Positions 8,810-17,157 of a DNA stretch of 64,000 bases are shown piece after piece; position 1 is the stretch's first letter, and every line of letters starts with the position of its first letter. The translations under genes were made by a program, and so were the position numbers. The notes beneath the pieces were generated by a model. It made no database searches, was not told the origin of the DNA, and was given only the letters and a program-made list of their open reading frames with translations. Source of the DNA: Terriglobia bacterium (GTDB lineage Bacteria; Acidobacteriota; Terriglobia; Bryobacterales; UBA6623); the NCBI GenBank assembly GCA_009841225.1, contig VXMF01000035.1, forward strand, positions 49,411-113,410, written 5' to 3'.

Positions 8810-10003
8810 ATGAGCATGCCATCCGAGCCGAAGCAAATGCCGACGTGCTACGTCGAAGGGTTTCGGAAAGCATACAAAATCGATCCGGATATCGCATCCA
8901 ACTACATTGCACACACTACAGTCGCGGATCCCGAAGCAGATGCAGTAATTGAGGCATTGGCGACACTCGATCCGACTCTTTCGACGCAATATATCAATGC
9001 TGCGATGGATCAAGATCAAGATAATCTAGTAGGTGCCCCATCTATCTTGAAGGATTTTTTTGCGAGCATAAATACCGTCCCAGACTGGGTTAATTTTGAA
9101 TCATTGATTCCCGGAATCAAGATGTTTCATCGAAATTCGAGAATTGTCCTGGCCGCATTTGTGGGCGGTGTATTAGTCGAAGGATTTTCGACAAACATTA
9201 GCAAATCGTTCTTCATTACCGGACGCGTCCGCGATACAGGAGTCAGACGATTAAAACAGAATAACCGACACATGATTGAGATTTTCATGCCCGGTGGATT
9301 GTTACGGGATGGCGACGGATGGAAGCTCTCTGTCCGTGTGCGGCTGATCCACGCGCAAATTAGACACCTCTTGAACAATTCCGAGGATTGGGACGCTGAG
9401 GCGTGGGGAGTGCCCTTAAGTTCAGCACACGTGGGCTATTCGATCACGGCGTTTTCGGCCCGGTTACTGCAGCACATGAAGAGCTTGGGAGCAAAATTCA
9501 CTGAGGAAGAGGGGCGGAGTTTCTTGGAAATCTGGCGCTATTCAGGCTTACTGATGGGCATACCTGAGACGATCTTGTTTCGGACCAAGGAAGAAGCACT
9601 GAGGATCTTCGAGATCGGCTATCTCTGCGAGCCAGACGTCGATGAAGATTCAATTTCTATGGCCAATTCGCTTGTCAATTCTGCTCCGCTGGTTGCCGGG
9701 ATAACGGAACCTAAGGCTCGACGCAGTCTGTCGACCTACGTTTACAGTGTGTCGCGCGCGCTGATCGGTAACGAACTCGCTGACGATTTGAAGTACCCGG
9801 CCCAGTCGACGTTCGGCGTACTGCCGTGGTTTCGCGTGCAGGGCCACTACAACCGGCTCGTGGGCAAGCTCTTCCCCGGACTCGCCCGTCAGAACAACTA
9901 CACCAATTTCACTGGCCTGATGGAGGTGTCAGAGTTCGACGAGGAAGGCATCAGCTACAGGCTGCCCGACCATGTCCATGCGGAACGCTCCACCCCGTGG
10001 TGA
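8810..10003 (+). CDS. DUF2236 (latex-clearing-protein/mpaB-like) oxygenase domain protein
   Basis: A 397-residue protein of the DUF2236 family, which includes haem-dependent rubber oxygenase Lcp and fungal MpaB. Family blocks are visible: MFHRNSRIVLAAFVGGVLVE (about 105-124), SKSFFITGRVRDTGVRRL (131-148) and RVRLIHAQIRHLL (176-188), where the His of RLxHAxxR matches the proposed haem-ligand motif. The ATG at 8810 is chosen because upstream residues are non-family and Cys/Arg-rich. Codon and base use in the first half is clearly AT-richer than the surroundings (for example 9001-9140), returning to GC-rich towards the end, which suggests acquired DNA or a chimeric gene. Substrate is unknown; most family members are uncharacterised. 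Confidence 0.82.
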   Translation: MSMPSEPKQMPTCYVEGFRKAYKIDPDIASNYIAHTTVADPEADAVIEALATLDPTLSTQYINAAMDQDQDNLVGAPSILKDFFASINTVPDWVNFESLIPGIKMFHRNSRIVLAAFVGGVLVEGFSTNISKSFFITGRVRDTGVRRLKQNNRHMIEIFMPGGLLRDGDGWKLSVRVRLIHAQIRHLLNNSEDWDAEAWGVPLSSAHVGYSITAFSARLLQHMKSLGAKFTEEEGRSFLEIWRYSGLLMGIPETILFRTKEEALRIFEIGYLCEPDVDEDSISMANSLVNSAPLVAGITEPKARRSLSTYVYSVSRALIGNELADDLKYPAQSTFGVLPWFRVQGHYNRLVGKLFPGLARQNNYTNFTGLMEVSEFDEEGISYRLPDHVHAERSTPW

Positions 10004-10166
10004 GACCGTATCGGCACTGGACGGAATCGCAGCTCTCGGTTGGTGTCGTGTGGTCGTGACCGCAATCCGGCCGGTCACAACCAATCCAAGAAGATCGCCC
10101 TTCCAACACCTGTCCGCCACCGGTACTTGACGCTCGGCACGGAAGCTATAATCCCCAGGAGATAGG

Positions 10167-11399
10167 GTGAGCCACCACGTTTCGGAGACGCCGGTCCTGC
10201 TGATAGGGGCGGGCATGATCGCTCACGACCAGATCCTGCCCGCGCTGCTGCAGATGCGGCGGGAGGGCGCGGTCGGTGAAGTCACTGTCTGTTCCCAGCG
10301 CAACAGCTCGGTTGAGGCGCTAGCGCAGGCCCCCATGCTCCAGCGCGCCTTTCCGGACGTCGATTTCCGGGCAGCGCTAGATCCGACAGCCTCATCGGAC
10401 GAGCCAAGGCCTGAGCACTACCGGTCGCTGCTCACCGAACTGCCTGAGCGCAGCGTGGTCGTGGTGGCGGTGCCGGATCAGCTGCATCGAAGAGTGGTGC
10501 TTGACGCACTGCACGCGAGCCAGCATGTCTGCTGCGTTAAGCCGCTCGTGCTGCGAGTCGCGGACTCGCTTGAGATCGAGCAAGAGGCCCGCGCACGGGG
10601 ACTGTTCGTGGGCGTGGAATACCACAAGCGCTTCGATCCAAGGAGCATCATGGCGCGAGACCGCTATCGCAGCGGCCAGTTCGGCGAGTTCAAGCTTGGG
10701 ACGGCGCGCCTGATGGAGAAATGGCATTACCGTGACTCGAATTTTCAGAACTGGTTTGCCGCCGACGCCACCGATTCCTTCGTGTACATCGGCTGCCATT
10801 ACGTGGACTTGGTGCATTTTGTCACCGGATTGTTGCCCACAGCTGTCTCGGTCTATGGAATTCTCGACGATCTGCCGAACGGCGACCAAGGGTACTTGTG
10901 GACCGACGCGCGCGTGTTGTGGGAGAACGGCGCCTGCTTGAATGTCCAGAACTCGTTGAGCTTTCCCGATGCCGCGCCGGGGCCGAACACCCAGGGCATG
11001 ACCCTGTACTGCACTGGAAGCGGCCGGGGAGCCCTGCTAGACCATTCGGACCAGTATCGAGGCATTGCTTACAGCTTTGGCGAACTGGCCTCTGGACCTG
11101 GCGGGACGCAGTACGCCGAGCCCAGCCCAGACTACTTCCTGTATCAGGATCTCGGCGGGCCGGGGCTTGTGCCGACCGGCTACGGGGTGCGTTCGGTCAG
11201 GCACATCGTGGAAGAAGCCATACGCGTTGAACGCGAGGCCGAATCAGAAGACGAGCGGCGGGCTGTCATTGCCGAGATCGAATCTGCGGGGATCGTAGCC
11301 ACGCCTTCGAATAGCAGGTACAACGAAGCGGTCTGCGAGGCTGCGCGGGAGTCGATCGCGAACGGGGGCCGGCCTGTCAAGGTCCCGCAATCGGAATGA
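10167..11399 (+). CDS. Gfo/Idh/MocA-family oxidoreductase
   Basis: A 410-residue NAD(P)-dependent sugar or cyclitol dehydrogenase. The N-terminal Rossmann motif is VLLIGAGMIAHDQILPALLQ. The usual EKP motif region appears as CCVKPLVL, and the substrate-domain signature is VGVEYHKRFDP (family: EYxxRFDP/K). The C-terminal beta-sheet domain includes IGCHYVDLVHFVTG, matching the family G-x-H-x-x-D segment. The start is GTG at 10167 with AGGAGA (10157-10162) just upstream; TATAAT at 10147-10152 may be a -10 box, though the nearest TTGACG lies only 14 bases before it. The next gene is convergent. Its substrate could be a sugar released by the neighbouring catabolic enzymes, but this is inference. 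Confidence 0.9.
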   Translation: MSHHVSETPVLLIGAGMIAHDQILPALLQMRREGAVGEVTVCSQRNSSVEALAQAPMLQRAFPDVDFRAALDPTASSDEPRPEHYRSLLTELPERSVVVVAVPDQLHRRVVLDALHASQHVCCVKPLVLRVADSLEIEQEARARGLFVGVEYHKRFDPRSIMARDRYRSGQFGEFKLGTARLMEKWHYRDSNFQNWFAADATDSFVYIGCHYVDLVHFVTGLLPTAVSVYGILDDLPNGDQGYLWTDARVLWENGACLNVQNSLSFPDAAPGPNTQGMTLYCTGSGRGALLDHSDQYRGIAYSFGELASGPGGTQYAEPSPDYFLYQDLGGPGLVPTGYGVRSVRHIVEEAIRVEREAESEDERRAVIAEIESAGIVATPSNSRYNEAVCEAARESIANGGRPVKVPQSE

Positions 11400-11497
11400 C
11401 GGAGATGATCCGCTCGGACCCAGAAGGCGCGCCGCTCGTGATCCGCCAAGCAAGAACTCTGCCGGACGATTCGAAGCGACAGGGACCCCGTCCCGGA

Positions 11498-12937
11498 CTA
11501 TTCGGATCCCGTGACCGGTAGCTCTTCCGGGACCAGCCACCAATCCTGCAGGGCTTTGCGGAGTTCCGCCACCAGTTCCGGGTGTTCGGCGGCCAAGTCA
11601 TTCGCCTCGTGCGGATCCTCGAGCACGTTGTAGAGTTCTGGCTCGAATCGCATCCAGTCGGCAATCTGCCCCCGGGCCATGTGCATCACGTCCCGGTTCA
11701 GCGCGTAGGGCAGAACAAGCTTCCAGCCGTCTTCCCGCACGACGGTGCGGTACTTGAGGTTGGCGACCGTATCCAAGACGTGCACTGCCGTGTGCGCGAA
11801 TGTAGCCCCGAAGACTTGCTTCCGCTGTTGAAGTGCTTCACCGTCTAGGAGGCTGATTCCCGGCAGGTTCGCCGAGGGCTCGATGCCGGCAGCCTGAAGC
11901 ATCGTCGGGACGAGGTCGATGCTGCTGACCAGTGTCCGGTCGTCGCGGCCGGGCTCAACCTTTCCCGGCCAGCGGACCATGATTGGTGTACGGACACCCA
12001 TTTCGTAGGGGGACATCTTCGCTCGTGCCGTGGCCTGATCGGCGCGGTCTTCAGTCGTGATCCAGCCGTTATCGGCCACGTAGAGAACCACAGTATTCGA
12101 GAGGTTCTTCTTGTCCAGAAAATCCAAGAGCTCTCCGACGGTTTCGTCGAGCCACTCCACCATGGCGTAGTACTTGGCGATCCGCTCGGGCCGGTCCGGG
12201 GTCAGATACTTTCCCAACAGCCGCTCGGGAGGGTTGTGCGGCGTGTGGGGCAAGAACACGCCGTACCAGATGAAGAAAGGGGTATCGACGGGCTCGACGA
12301 ACCACTGGCCCGGGTACTTGGCCTCCTTCCACTCAGCGGTGGTCGAATCTATGAAGTCGAAGATCGGGCCCATTCCTTCGCGTCCGATTGTCAGCCCGTC
12401 GTCGCCGTGGCGCCCGCCTCGGGTGACGTCACCGTGCGTCATCGCCTCAGTGAACCCGTGATCGAGAGGATTGCCCTCCCACCACTTCCCCGACTGGTGA
12501 CTCACGTAACCGGAACGCCTAAGCAGCTCCATGACGTTCTCGTTCCGCGAGAAGACCCGCTCCATCGAAGCCCGGCGCTCGACATCGCGCGCGCTTGCCG
12601 GCCTTTCGCCAGGTGGATCGTTGCCGGTGATCTTGTGCTGGTGCGGATAAAGGCCAGTCGCGAGCGTGGCCAGGCTCGGGCGGCACAGCGGAGCCGGCAC
12701 ATAGCCCCTCGTATAGACCATTGACTCCGACGCGAGGCGATCCAGATTCGGAGTGTGGATCACGGGATGGCCCATGAAGCCGTAGTCGGGCCAGCCGTGG
12801 TCGTCGGAGATGATCAGGATGAAATTCGGGGGGCCTTCAGCAATGTCACCTGAGGCTTCAGCAGCATCACCTGAAGAGCAAACAAAGCAAAACAGAAGAG
12901 CGCCGAACCCGAGCAGGTAGAGCCTCACAGGCATCAT
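11498..12937 (-). CDS. Exported sulfatase (FGly motif CRPSL)
   Basis: Type I sulfatase of about 480 residues that hydrolyses sulfate esters, probably on polysaccharide. The start at 12937 gives a Sec signal peptide (MMPVRLYLLGFGALLFCFVC) instead of the unlikely 101-residue extension. Metal-binding FILIISDDHGWPDYG (39-53) is followed by PLCRPSLATLATG (84-95), in which Cys85 would become formylglycine. The Arg of the canonical C-x-P-S-R is Leu here, a variant common in one group of bacterial sulfatases. LYVADNGW and GVRTPIMVRWPGK are further family blocks. It requires a formylglycine-generating enzyme or anSME encoded elsewhere. It is divergent from the exported protein at 13086. Confidence 0.92.
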   Translation of the reverse strand: MMPVRLYLLGFGALLFCFVCSSGDAAEASGDIAEGPPNFILIISDDHGWPDYGFMGHPVIHTPNLDRLASESMVYTRGYVPAPLCRPSLATLATGLYPHQHKITGNDPPGERPASARDVERRASMERVFSRNENVMELLRRSGYVSHQSGKWWEGNPLDHGFTEAMTHGDVTRGGRHGDDGLTIGREGMGPIFDFIDSTTAEWKEAKYPGQWFVEPVDTPFFIWYGVFLPHTPHNPPERLLGKYLTPDRPERIAKYYAMVEWLDETVGELLDFLDKKNLSNTVVLYVADNGWITTEDRADQATARAKMSPYEMGVRTPIMVRWPGKVEPGRDDRTLVSSIDLVPTMLQAAGIEPSANLPGISLLDGEALQQRKQVFGATFAHTAVHVLDTVANLKYRTVVREDGWKLVLPYALNRDVMHMARGQIADWMRFEPELYNVLEDPHEANDLAAEHPELVAELRKALQDWWLVPEELPVTGSE

Positions 12938-13085
12938 TCTCGCACCGCAGGGCCCAAAGTGCGATCGAATCTCTCTCTGCGTCAAGTGCCGGCGGGACTT
13001 CGTGTTACGCTGCCGCTGAAGCTCGGCCAGCCGAACACATTCATTGAAAACTGGTTTGTGTAGCGGTGGCGGGGAGGCATTTCGA

Positions 13086-13745
13086 ATGAGAGACTCAGTC
13101 ATCACGAAGATCGTTCTATCGGTAGCGCTCTGGGGTGTCACAGCTTCGTCAGCGGAGCTCCCGGCAGAGTTTGAGAGGGTCGCTAGGACCGTCGCAGCGG
13201 CCCACCGCGTGGAAATCACAGCCCCGGTCTTGACCGGCACGGAAGGCCTTGACGTCGATGGTGTGCGGCAACTGTTCGGCGTGCGCGGAGAGCTGGCGAT
13301 TCCCGGGTTCGAGACGGCTCAGGGAATCTTGGACAGCATCGCCGGAACTTCGACGGGGGCTTCGAGACTGACGTCGCTCGAGATTGGCCTGGCAGCCCTT
13401 GAGTACAACTGGTTCGTAGCTACCTTAGTCGGAGACCAACCGCTGTCGAGCGAGCTCGCAGCCGAGATCCGCTCTCTAGTAGCGGTCTACGACACGATGG
13501 CTGACGACCTCGTGACGCCTACCATCCTGCCCGCGTTTGCAAGCGTGTTCTACCCGAGGATCGAAGCCGGCCAGCTCGTGATGTCGCTCAGGAGGATGGC
13601 CGGATCTGCCATATTTCGCATGCACATTCCGCAGATTGTCGATCCCGAGGGCTACCTGCGACAGCGAATGAACGCAACCTATGCCAGGCTCACGAACACC
13701 GCGGACCTGATCATGGATGCTGCGGAGGCGTACAGCCTCTATTAG
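13086..13745 (+). CDS. Exported protein of unknown function
   Basis: A 219-residue protein with a Sec signal peptide (MRDSVITKIVLSVALWGVTA, cleavage after SSA). A GGGGAGG Shine-Dalgarno lies 8 bases before the ATG at 13086. The mature region is mostly predicted helix with regularly spaced Leu and Ala, and contains several aromatic residues near the end (YARL, YSLY). No domain is recognised. It is divergent from the sulfatase and stops 14 bases before vapB. Confidence 0.65.
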   Translation: MRDSVITKIVLSVALWGVTASSAELPAEFERVARTVAAAHRVEITAPVLTGTEGLDVDGVRQLFGVRGELAIPGFETAQGILDSIAGTSTGASRLTSLEIGLAALEYNWFVATLVGDQPLSSELAAEIRSLVAVYDTMADDLVTPTILPAFASVFYPRIEAGQLVMSLRRMAGSAIFRMHIPQIVDPEGYLRQRMNATYARLTNTADLIMDAAEAYSLY

Positions 13746-13752
13746 CTAGTAT
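13740..13752 (+). promoter_or_regulatory. vapB promoter/operator candidate
   Basis: TATTAGCTAGTA (13740-13751) is a near-perfect palindrome (10 of 12 positions). The overlapping TAGTAT (13747-13752) fits a -10 box 7 bases before the vapB ATG. RHH antitoxins usually repress their own promoter from such sites, so an autoregulatory operator is inferred. Confidence 0.45.
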
Positions 13753-13759
13753 CAGATGC

Positions 13760-14002
13760 ATGCGCACCACCATCAATCTCGACGATGACGTGCTCCTCGC
13801 GGCCAGAGACCTTGCGCGTCGCAACGGGACCACTATCGGAGCAGTGGTCTCGGAACTGGCCCGGAAGGGATTGAACGGTGATCCGCACAGTGACGCGGAA
13901 GATGCGGATGTCAATTTCTACGGCATCCGCCCGCTACCGAAACGCGGAAGGCCCGTTACTAACGACTTGATCGATCAGCTTCGTGACGAGGGCCCGTACT
14001 AG
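13760..14002 (+). CDS. vapB: VapB-type ribbon-helix-helix antitoxin
   Basis: An 80-residue antitoxin. The N-terminus MRTTINLDDDVLLAARDLAR is the typical RHH strand-helix, followed by NGTTIGAVVSELARKGL as the second helix, and a C-terminal toxin-wrapping tail (FYGIRPLPKRGRPVTNDLID). The tail motif KRGRPVT also occurs in the paralogue at 34047 (KRGRPVR). A short toxin frame follows after 17 bases but is clearly incomplete, so this antitoxin appears orphaned. Confidence 0.8.
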   Translation: MRTTINLDDDVLLAARDLARRNGTTIGAVVSELARKGLNGDPHSDAEDADVNFYGIRPLPKRGRPVTNDLIDQLRDEGPY

Positions 14003-14019
14003 TCCGGCGTGATCTCTCC

Positions 14020-14148
14020 GTGCGTGCGTTGCTAGATTCGGCTCATCATGGCCGGCATCTTGTCACCCTTGCAAACGATTGCTCTGTCGGTGTTCAGACG
14101 GCGAGCGAGGAACGCCGTACTACTGTGAGAAGCGTTTGCTGGCGATAG
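14020..14148 (+). pseudogene. VapC (PIN toxin) remnant
   Basis: A 42-codon frame starting GTG after the vapB stop. It reads RALLDSAHHGRHLVTLAND, in which RALLD matches the start of a PIN domain (normally ALLDxNVLIAL) and HGRHLVTL resembles the family's C-terminal strand (HGGRLVTF). Most of the PIN domain, including the acidic metal ligands, is absent, so an internal deletion is inferred. It could not act as an RNase. Confidence 0.4.
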
Positions 14149-14335
14149 GCATGTAGGTCGGTCGTAGCAGGGTCCTCGCTTGAAGAGGCTGGCCGCGCTG
14201 CACTTGCGATACGGCTACTGCCGGCGCCCGGCATTCTCGTCTCGACGGAGCCTACCCGTCGCGGTCTCGTGGTCGCCCGGGACGGATTCCTCCCGAGAGC
14301 CTCGGCCAATCGGACAAGTTTCTGCCAGTTTCGGC

Positions 14336-14364
14336 TTGCCACTCGGCCTGTGCGTCGTTACACT
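14336..14364 (+). promoter_or_regulatory. Sigma-70-type promoter for the E1 operon
   Basis: TTGCCA (14336-14341) and TACACT (14359-14364) are separated by exactly 17 bases and lie 78 bases upstream of the E1 alpha ATG, which also has a GGAGGA-type ribosome-binding site. This is the best two-box promoter in the region. Confidence 0.55.
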
Positions 14365-14442
14365 GCCAATGCCGCAGTGGTTGCTGTCTAGGCCCGCATG
14401 GCTGGTGGCAGCGCCCATTACTGACTGGGGAGGACGAATCCT

Positions 14443-15750
14443 ATGAAAGATTTCGTTAGCAGGGTTGACCGGCGCACCTTGCTCAAGACCATGAGCGCCG
14501 CTGGTGCCACCGCCACCGTAATCACGGCCTGCGGAGAGCAGTCCGCAAGCGCGCGGGGAGTAACGGGTGCCGAGTTCGACAAGACGGTTCGCCTCGCCAC
14601 GGCCGGTCCCGGCGGAAGCAACGCCTGGAAGCCAGGCTACGCATTGGACTTCTTGCCGCCCGAGGACATGCCCACGCGAGGCGAGGACTCGTCCGTCCTG
14701 GCGAGTGAGCCTAAGGAGAAGCTGCTCGAGTTCTATCGCCTGATGAGCACGAGCCGAAAGTGGGAGACCACCATGAAGGACCTCTTCCTTGCAGGCGAGG
14801 ACGGGCTCTATGGAGCCTTTCACACCTACGTTGGGGAGGAGGCCGTTGCGGTTGGCGTAATCGGGGCGCTGAATGAGGACGACTACATCGCCAGCACCCA
14901 TCGCGGGCACGGGCACCTGATCGCCAAAGGGGGCGACCTGAATCGGATGTCGGCCGAGATCTTCTTCAAGGAGTCCGGCTACAACAAGGGCTATGGCGGC
15001 TCGATGCACATCACCGACATGTCCAAGGGGATCATGGGCATGAACGGAATCGTCGGGGCCAGCTTCTACATGGCTGCGGGGGCCGCCTTGCGCGGCATGA
15101 TTCGCGGTACCAAGCAGGTCGCGGTTGCGTTCTTCGGGGACGGCGCGGCGGCTTCTCCGTACTACTTCAGCGCAGTGCGGAGTTGCAAGAATCTCGACAT
15201 TCCTGTGATCTTTGTCAACGAGAACAACTTTCAGTACATGGCCATCCCGGTGGCCGACACCGCGCCGACGAAGTATATCTCCGACTACACGAAGGGCCTC
15301 GACCTGCCGCACCATCTAGTGGACGGCAATAGCGTCGCGGCGGTCTATAACGCCACCAAGAAGGCCGTCGAATGGGCGCAAGCCGGCAAGGGTCCCAGCG
15401 TGATCGAGGCGTTGACCTACCGCTGGTACGACCATAGCGGCTTTGCTGGGGCGCGGATCGACCAAGAAGGCGCGATCGGCCTTCCGTATCGCACGGACGA
15501 CGAAGTGCGCGGCTGGATGACGCGCGATCCGCTCCCGCGTTACAAGCGCTGGCTGCTGGCCAAGGGCCTTGCAGAGGAAGGCGAACTCACCAAGATCGAG
15601 GAGGAGGCGCAGTCGGCCGTGGACGCCTCGGTGGAATTTGCGCGCAACGGTGCCGATCCAGATCCGGCCGCCGGCGTGCTCAACACACACGCAGAAGGGG
15701 CTGTCCTCGCCAGCCAGTTCTACAACCGCAAGGGTGCGGTCGCGACCTAG
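14443..15750 (+). CDS. Thiamine-diphosphate dehydrogenase E1 alpha with Tat lipoprotein signal
   Basis: A 435-residue E1 alpha subunit of the pyruvate/acetoin/branched-chain 2-oxoacid dehydrogenase family, which decarboxylates a 2-oxoacid or cleaves acetoin on thiamine diphosphate. The catalytic domain starts near residue 85. STHRGHGHL (152-160), GYGGSMHI (183-190) and the ThDP/Mg motif from FGDGAAASPY (231-240) to NENN (259-262) are intact. Unusually, residues 1-30 form a twin-arginine signal: DRRTLLK (9-15), a hydrophobic stretch, then VITAC with Cys30 as a lipobox. About 50 linker residues follow. Export of a folded, cofactor-loaded enzyme by Tat and lipid anchoring are inferred. E1 beta follows after 18 bases with an AGAGGAGG site; no E2 or E3 gene is nearby, while two CXXCH lipoproteins are. 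Substrate is unproven. Confidence 0.9.
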   Translation: MKDFVSRVDRRTLLKTMSAAGATATVITACGEQSASARGVTGAEFDKTVRLATAGPGGSNAWKPGYALDFLPPEDMPTRGEDSSVLASEPKEKLLEFYRLMSTSRKWETTMKDLFLAGEDGLYGAFHTYVGEEAVAVGVIGALNEDDYIASTHRGHGHLIAKGGDLNRMSAEIFFKESGYNKGYGGSMHITDMSKGIMGMNGIVGASFYMAAGAALRGMIRGTKQVAVAFFGDGAAASPYYFSAVRSCKNLDIPVIFVNENNFQYMAIPVADTAPTKYISDYTKGLDLPHHLVDGNSVAAVYNATKKAVEWAQAGKGPSVIEALTYRWYDHSGFAGARIDQEGAIGLPYRTDDEVRGWMTRDPLPRYKRWLLAKGLAEEGELTKIEEEAQSAVDASVEFARNGADPDPAAGVLNTHAEGAVLASQFYNRKGAVAT

Positions 15751-15768
15751 CGAAGAGGAGGAAGCACC

Positions 15769-16752
15769 ATGGCCAAGAAGTCGTACTACTACGCCCAGCT
15801 CGAGGCGGTTGCACAAGAAATGCGGGCAGATCCGGACATGGTCTACTACTACGAGTACCAGAAGCCCACCACGATCGGTCCGGATGGAAAAGTCTTCGAT
15901 CTGGTCGGCGAGTTCGGCGACCTGCGGACCTCCGGCCGCGGCTGGCCGATCGACGAATCGTGGATCGCTGGCGTCGCCATCGGTATCGCCGCGGCGGGAT
16001 CGAAGGCCATTGCCCGGCTGCCCTCGATGGCGCAGATCTTCGCGATCGAGTATGTGTACAACCAAGCCGGCAAGCTGCGCTCGATGACGGGCGGCCAGGC
16101 GAGCATGCCGTTCGTTCTCTGGGTGGACGGCGCGGGGCGCCGGCGCGGCAGCGCCGGGCAGCACACCGATGTCGGGGCGGAGGCGATGTTCGCCAACCTG
16201 CCGGGAGTCAAGGTCGTAGCACCGAGCAATGCCTACGACGCCAAGGGATTGTTGATCTCGGCCATCCGGGATCCGGATCCCGTCGTCTACCTGGACTACC
16301 CGGAAGTCAAGTCCGGCAGCCAGCCTGATGTTCCTGACGAAGCCTACGAGCTGCCGCTCGGCAAGGCTGCCGTCCGTCGCAAGGGCAGTCATCTGACCTT
16401 AGTCGCGTGGGCGCCCGCGACCGTGGACGCCGGACGTGCGGTTGCCGAGCTGGCCAAGACGGGGATCAGCGTCGAGTTCATCGATCCTCGATCTCTGAAG
16501 CCTCTGGACGTGGACACCATCGTGACCTCGGCCCGCAAGACGAGACGCCTGCTGGTGGTCGAGCACGGGCACTACACGGCGGGATTCAGCGCCCATGTCG
16601 TTGCCGAAGTGGCGCAGGCCCTGCCCGGTGTCAAGACCAGCCGAATAGCGTTTCCCGACGTGCCGGGGCCCGGCGCGGCTGGCATGATGTCGTGGCTGCG
16701 TCCCGATACGCCCAAGATCGTCGATGCTGCGAAGCAACTGATGCGGGCCTGA
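15769..16752 (+). CDS. Thiamine-diphosphate dehydrogenase E1 beta subunit
   Basis: A 327-residue transketolase-like E1 beta subunit that completes the active site of the alpha2beta2 E1. Visible family blocks are RTSGRGWPIDESWIAGVAIG (the usual E-x-x-x-x-G segment), IEYVYNQAGKLRSMTGGQ, PFVLWVDGAG, GQHTDVGAEAMFANLPGVKV (family QSHSxxxEAxFAHxPGLKV) and the C-terminal regulatory domain with VEFIDPRSLKPLDVDTIV. It has no signal peptide of its own, so if the complex is exported it would have to travel with the Tat-tagged alpha subunit (hitch-hiking, as known for some Tat heterodimers). It is tightly linked downstream of E1 alpha. Confidence 0.92.
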   Translation: MAKKSYYYAQLEAVAQEMRADPDMVYYYEYQKPTTIGPDGKVFDLVGEFGDLRTSGRGWPIDESWIAGVAIGIAAAGSKAIARLPSMAQIFAIEYVYNQAGKLRSMTGGQASMPFVLWVDGAGRRRGSAGQHTDVGAEAMFANLPGVKVVAPSNAYDAKGLLISAIRDPDPVVYLDYPEVKSGSQPDVPDEAYELPLGKAAVRRKGSHLTLVAWAPATVDAGRAVAELAKTGISVEFIDPRSLKPLDVDTIVTSARKTRRLLVVEHGHYTAGFSAHVVAEVAQALPGVKTSRIAFPDVPGPGAAGMMSWLRPDTPKIVDAAKQLMRA

Positions 16753-16827
16753 ATCCGGACGGGGTAGTGCGGGCGCCGAGATCTCCGGCAAGCGCTATGC
16801 TCTTGATTCGGCAGAGCAACGCGGCTC

Positions 16828-17157
16828 GTGCCATTGGATTCGGGACCAGTCTTGCCAGAAGAAGCGAAAGCCGACGCCGATTGCCCGCGCTGTCAGGTCG
16901 CCATGGTCGCGAGGACCATGAGAACCGCGATCTGGCAGGGAGACCGCGTGGCGATCGTGGAAGACGTCCCAGCTCTCGTGTGCGGCAACTGCAACGAGCA
17001 GTTCTACGACGAGCCAGTCAGCGACGCCCTTCGGCGGCTTGCGGAGGATGGCTTTCCGGCCGACGCCGCGACTTCCGAGATGGTGGTGCCGGTCTTTTCT
17101 CTCAAAGAACGAATCCGGGAGCCCAAGCAGATGCCGGAGGACGTGTATCTTGACTGA
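16828..17157 (+). CDS. YgiT-type zinc finger protein
   Basis: A 109-residue protein with two Cys pairs, CPRC (about 19-22) and CGNC (52-55), separated by an RTAIWQGDRVAIVEDVPA strand region typical of the YgiT/MqsA N-terminal zinc finger. The C-terminal helix region (VSDALRRLAEDG) follows, without a full HTH. Such proteins usually act as antitoxins beside a DUF4258 or MqsR toxin, but none is next to it. The GTG at 16828 is the likely start. Its stop overlaps the TTG start of the cytochrome-like lipoprotein gene, so it is translationally coupled to it. Confidence 0.75.
   Translation: MPLDSGPVLPEEAKADADCPRCQVAMVARTMRTAIWQGDRVAIVEDVPALVCGNCNEQFYDEPVSDALRRLAEDGFPADAATSEMVVPVFSLKERIREPKQMPEDVYLD

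Noticed and set aside
11482..11494. GGGAC-CCC-GTCCC as terminator between convergent genes
   Set aside because: The 5-bp stem has no U tract on either strand.
14215..15315. Minus-strand open frame of 366 codons
   Set aside because: Antisense to E1 alpha; the conserved ThDP motif on the plus strand identifies the real gene.
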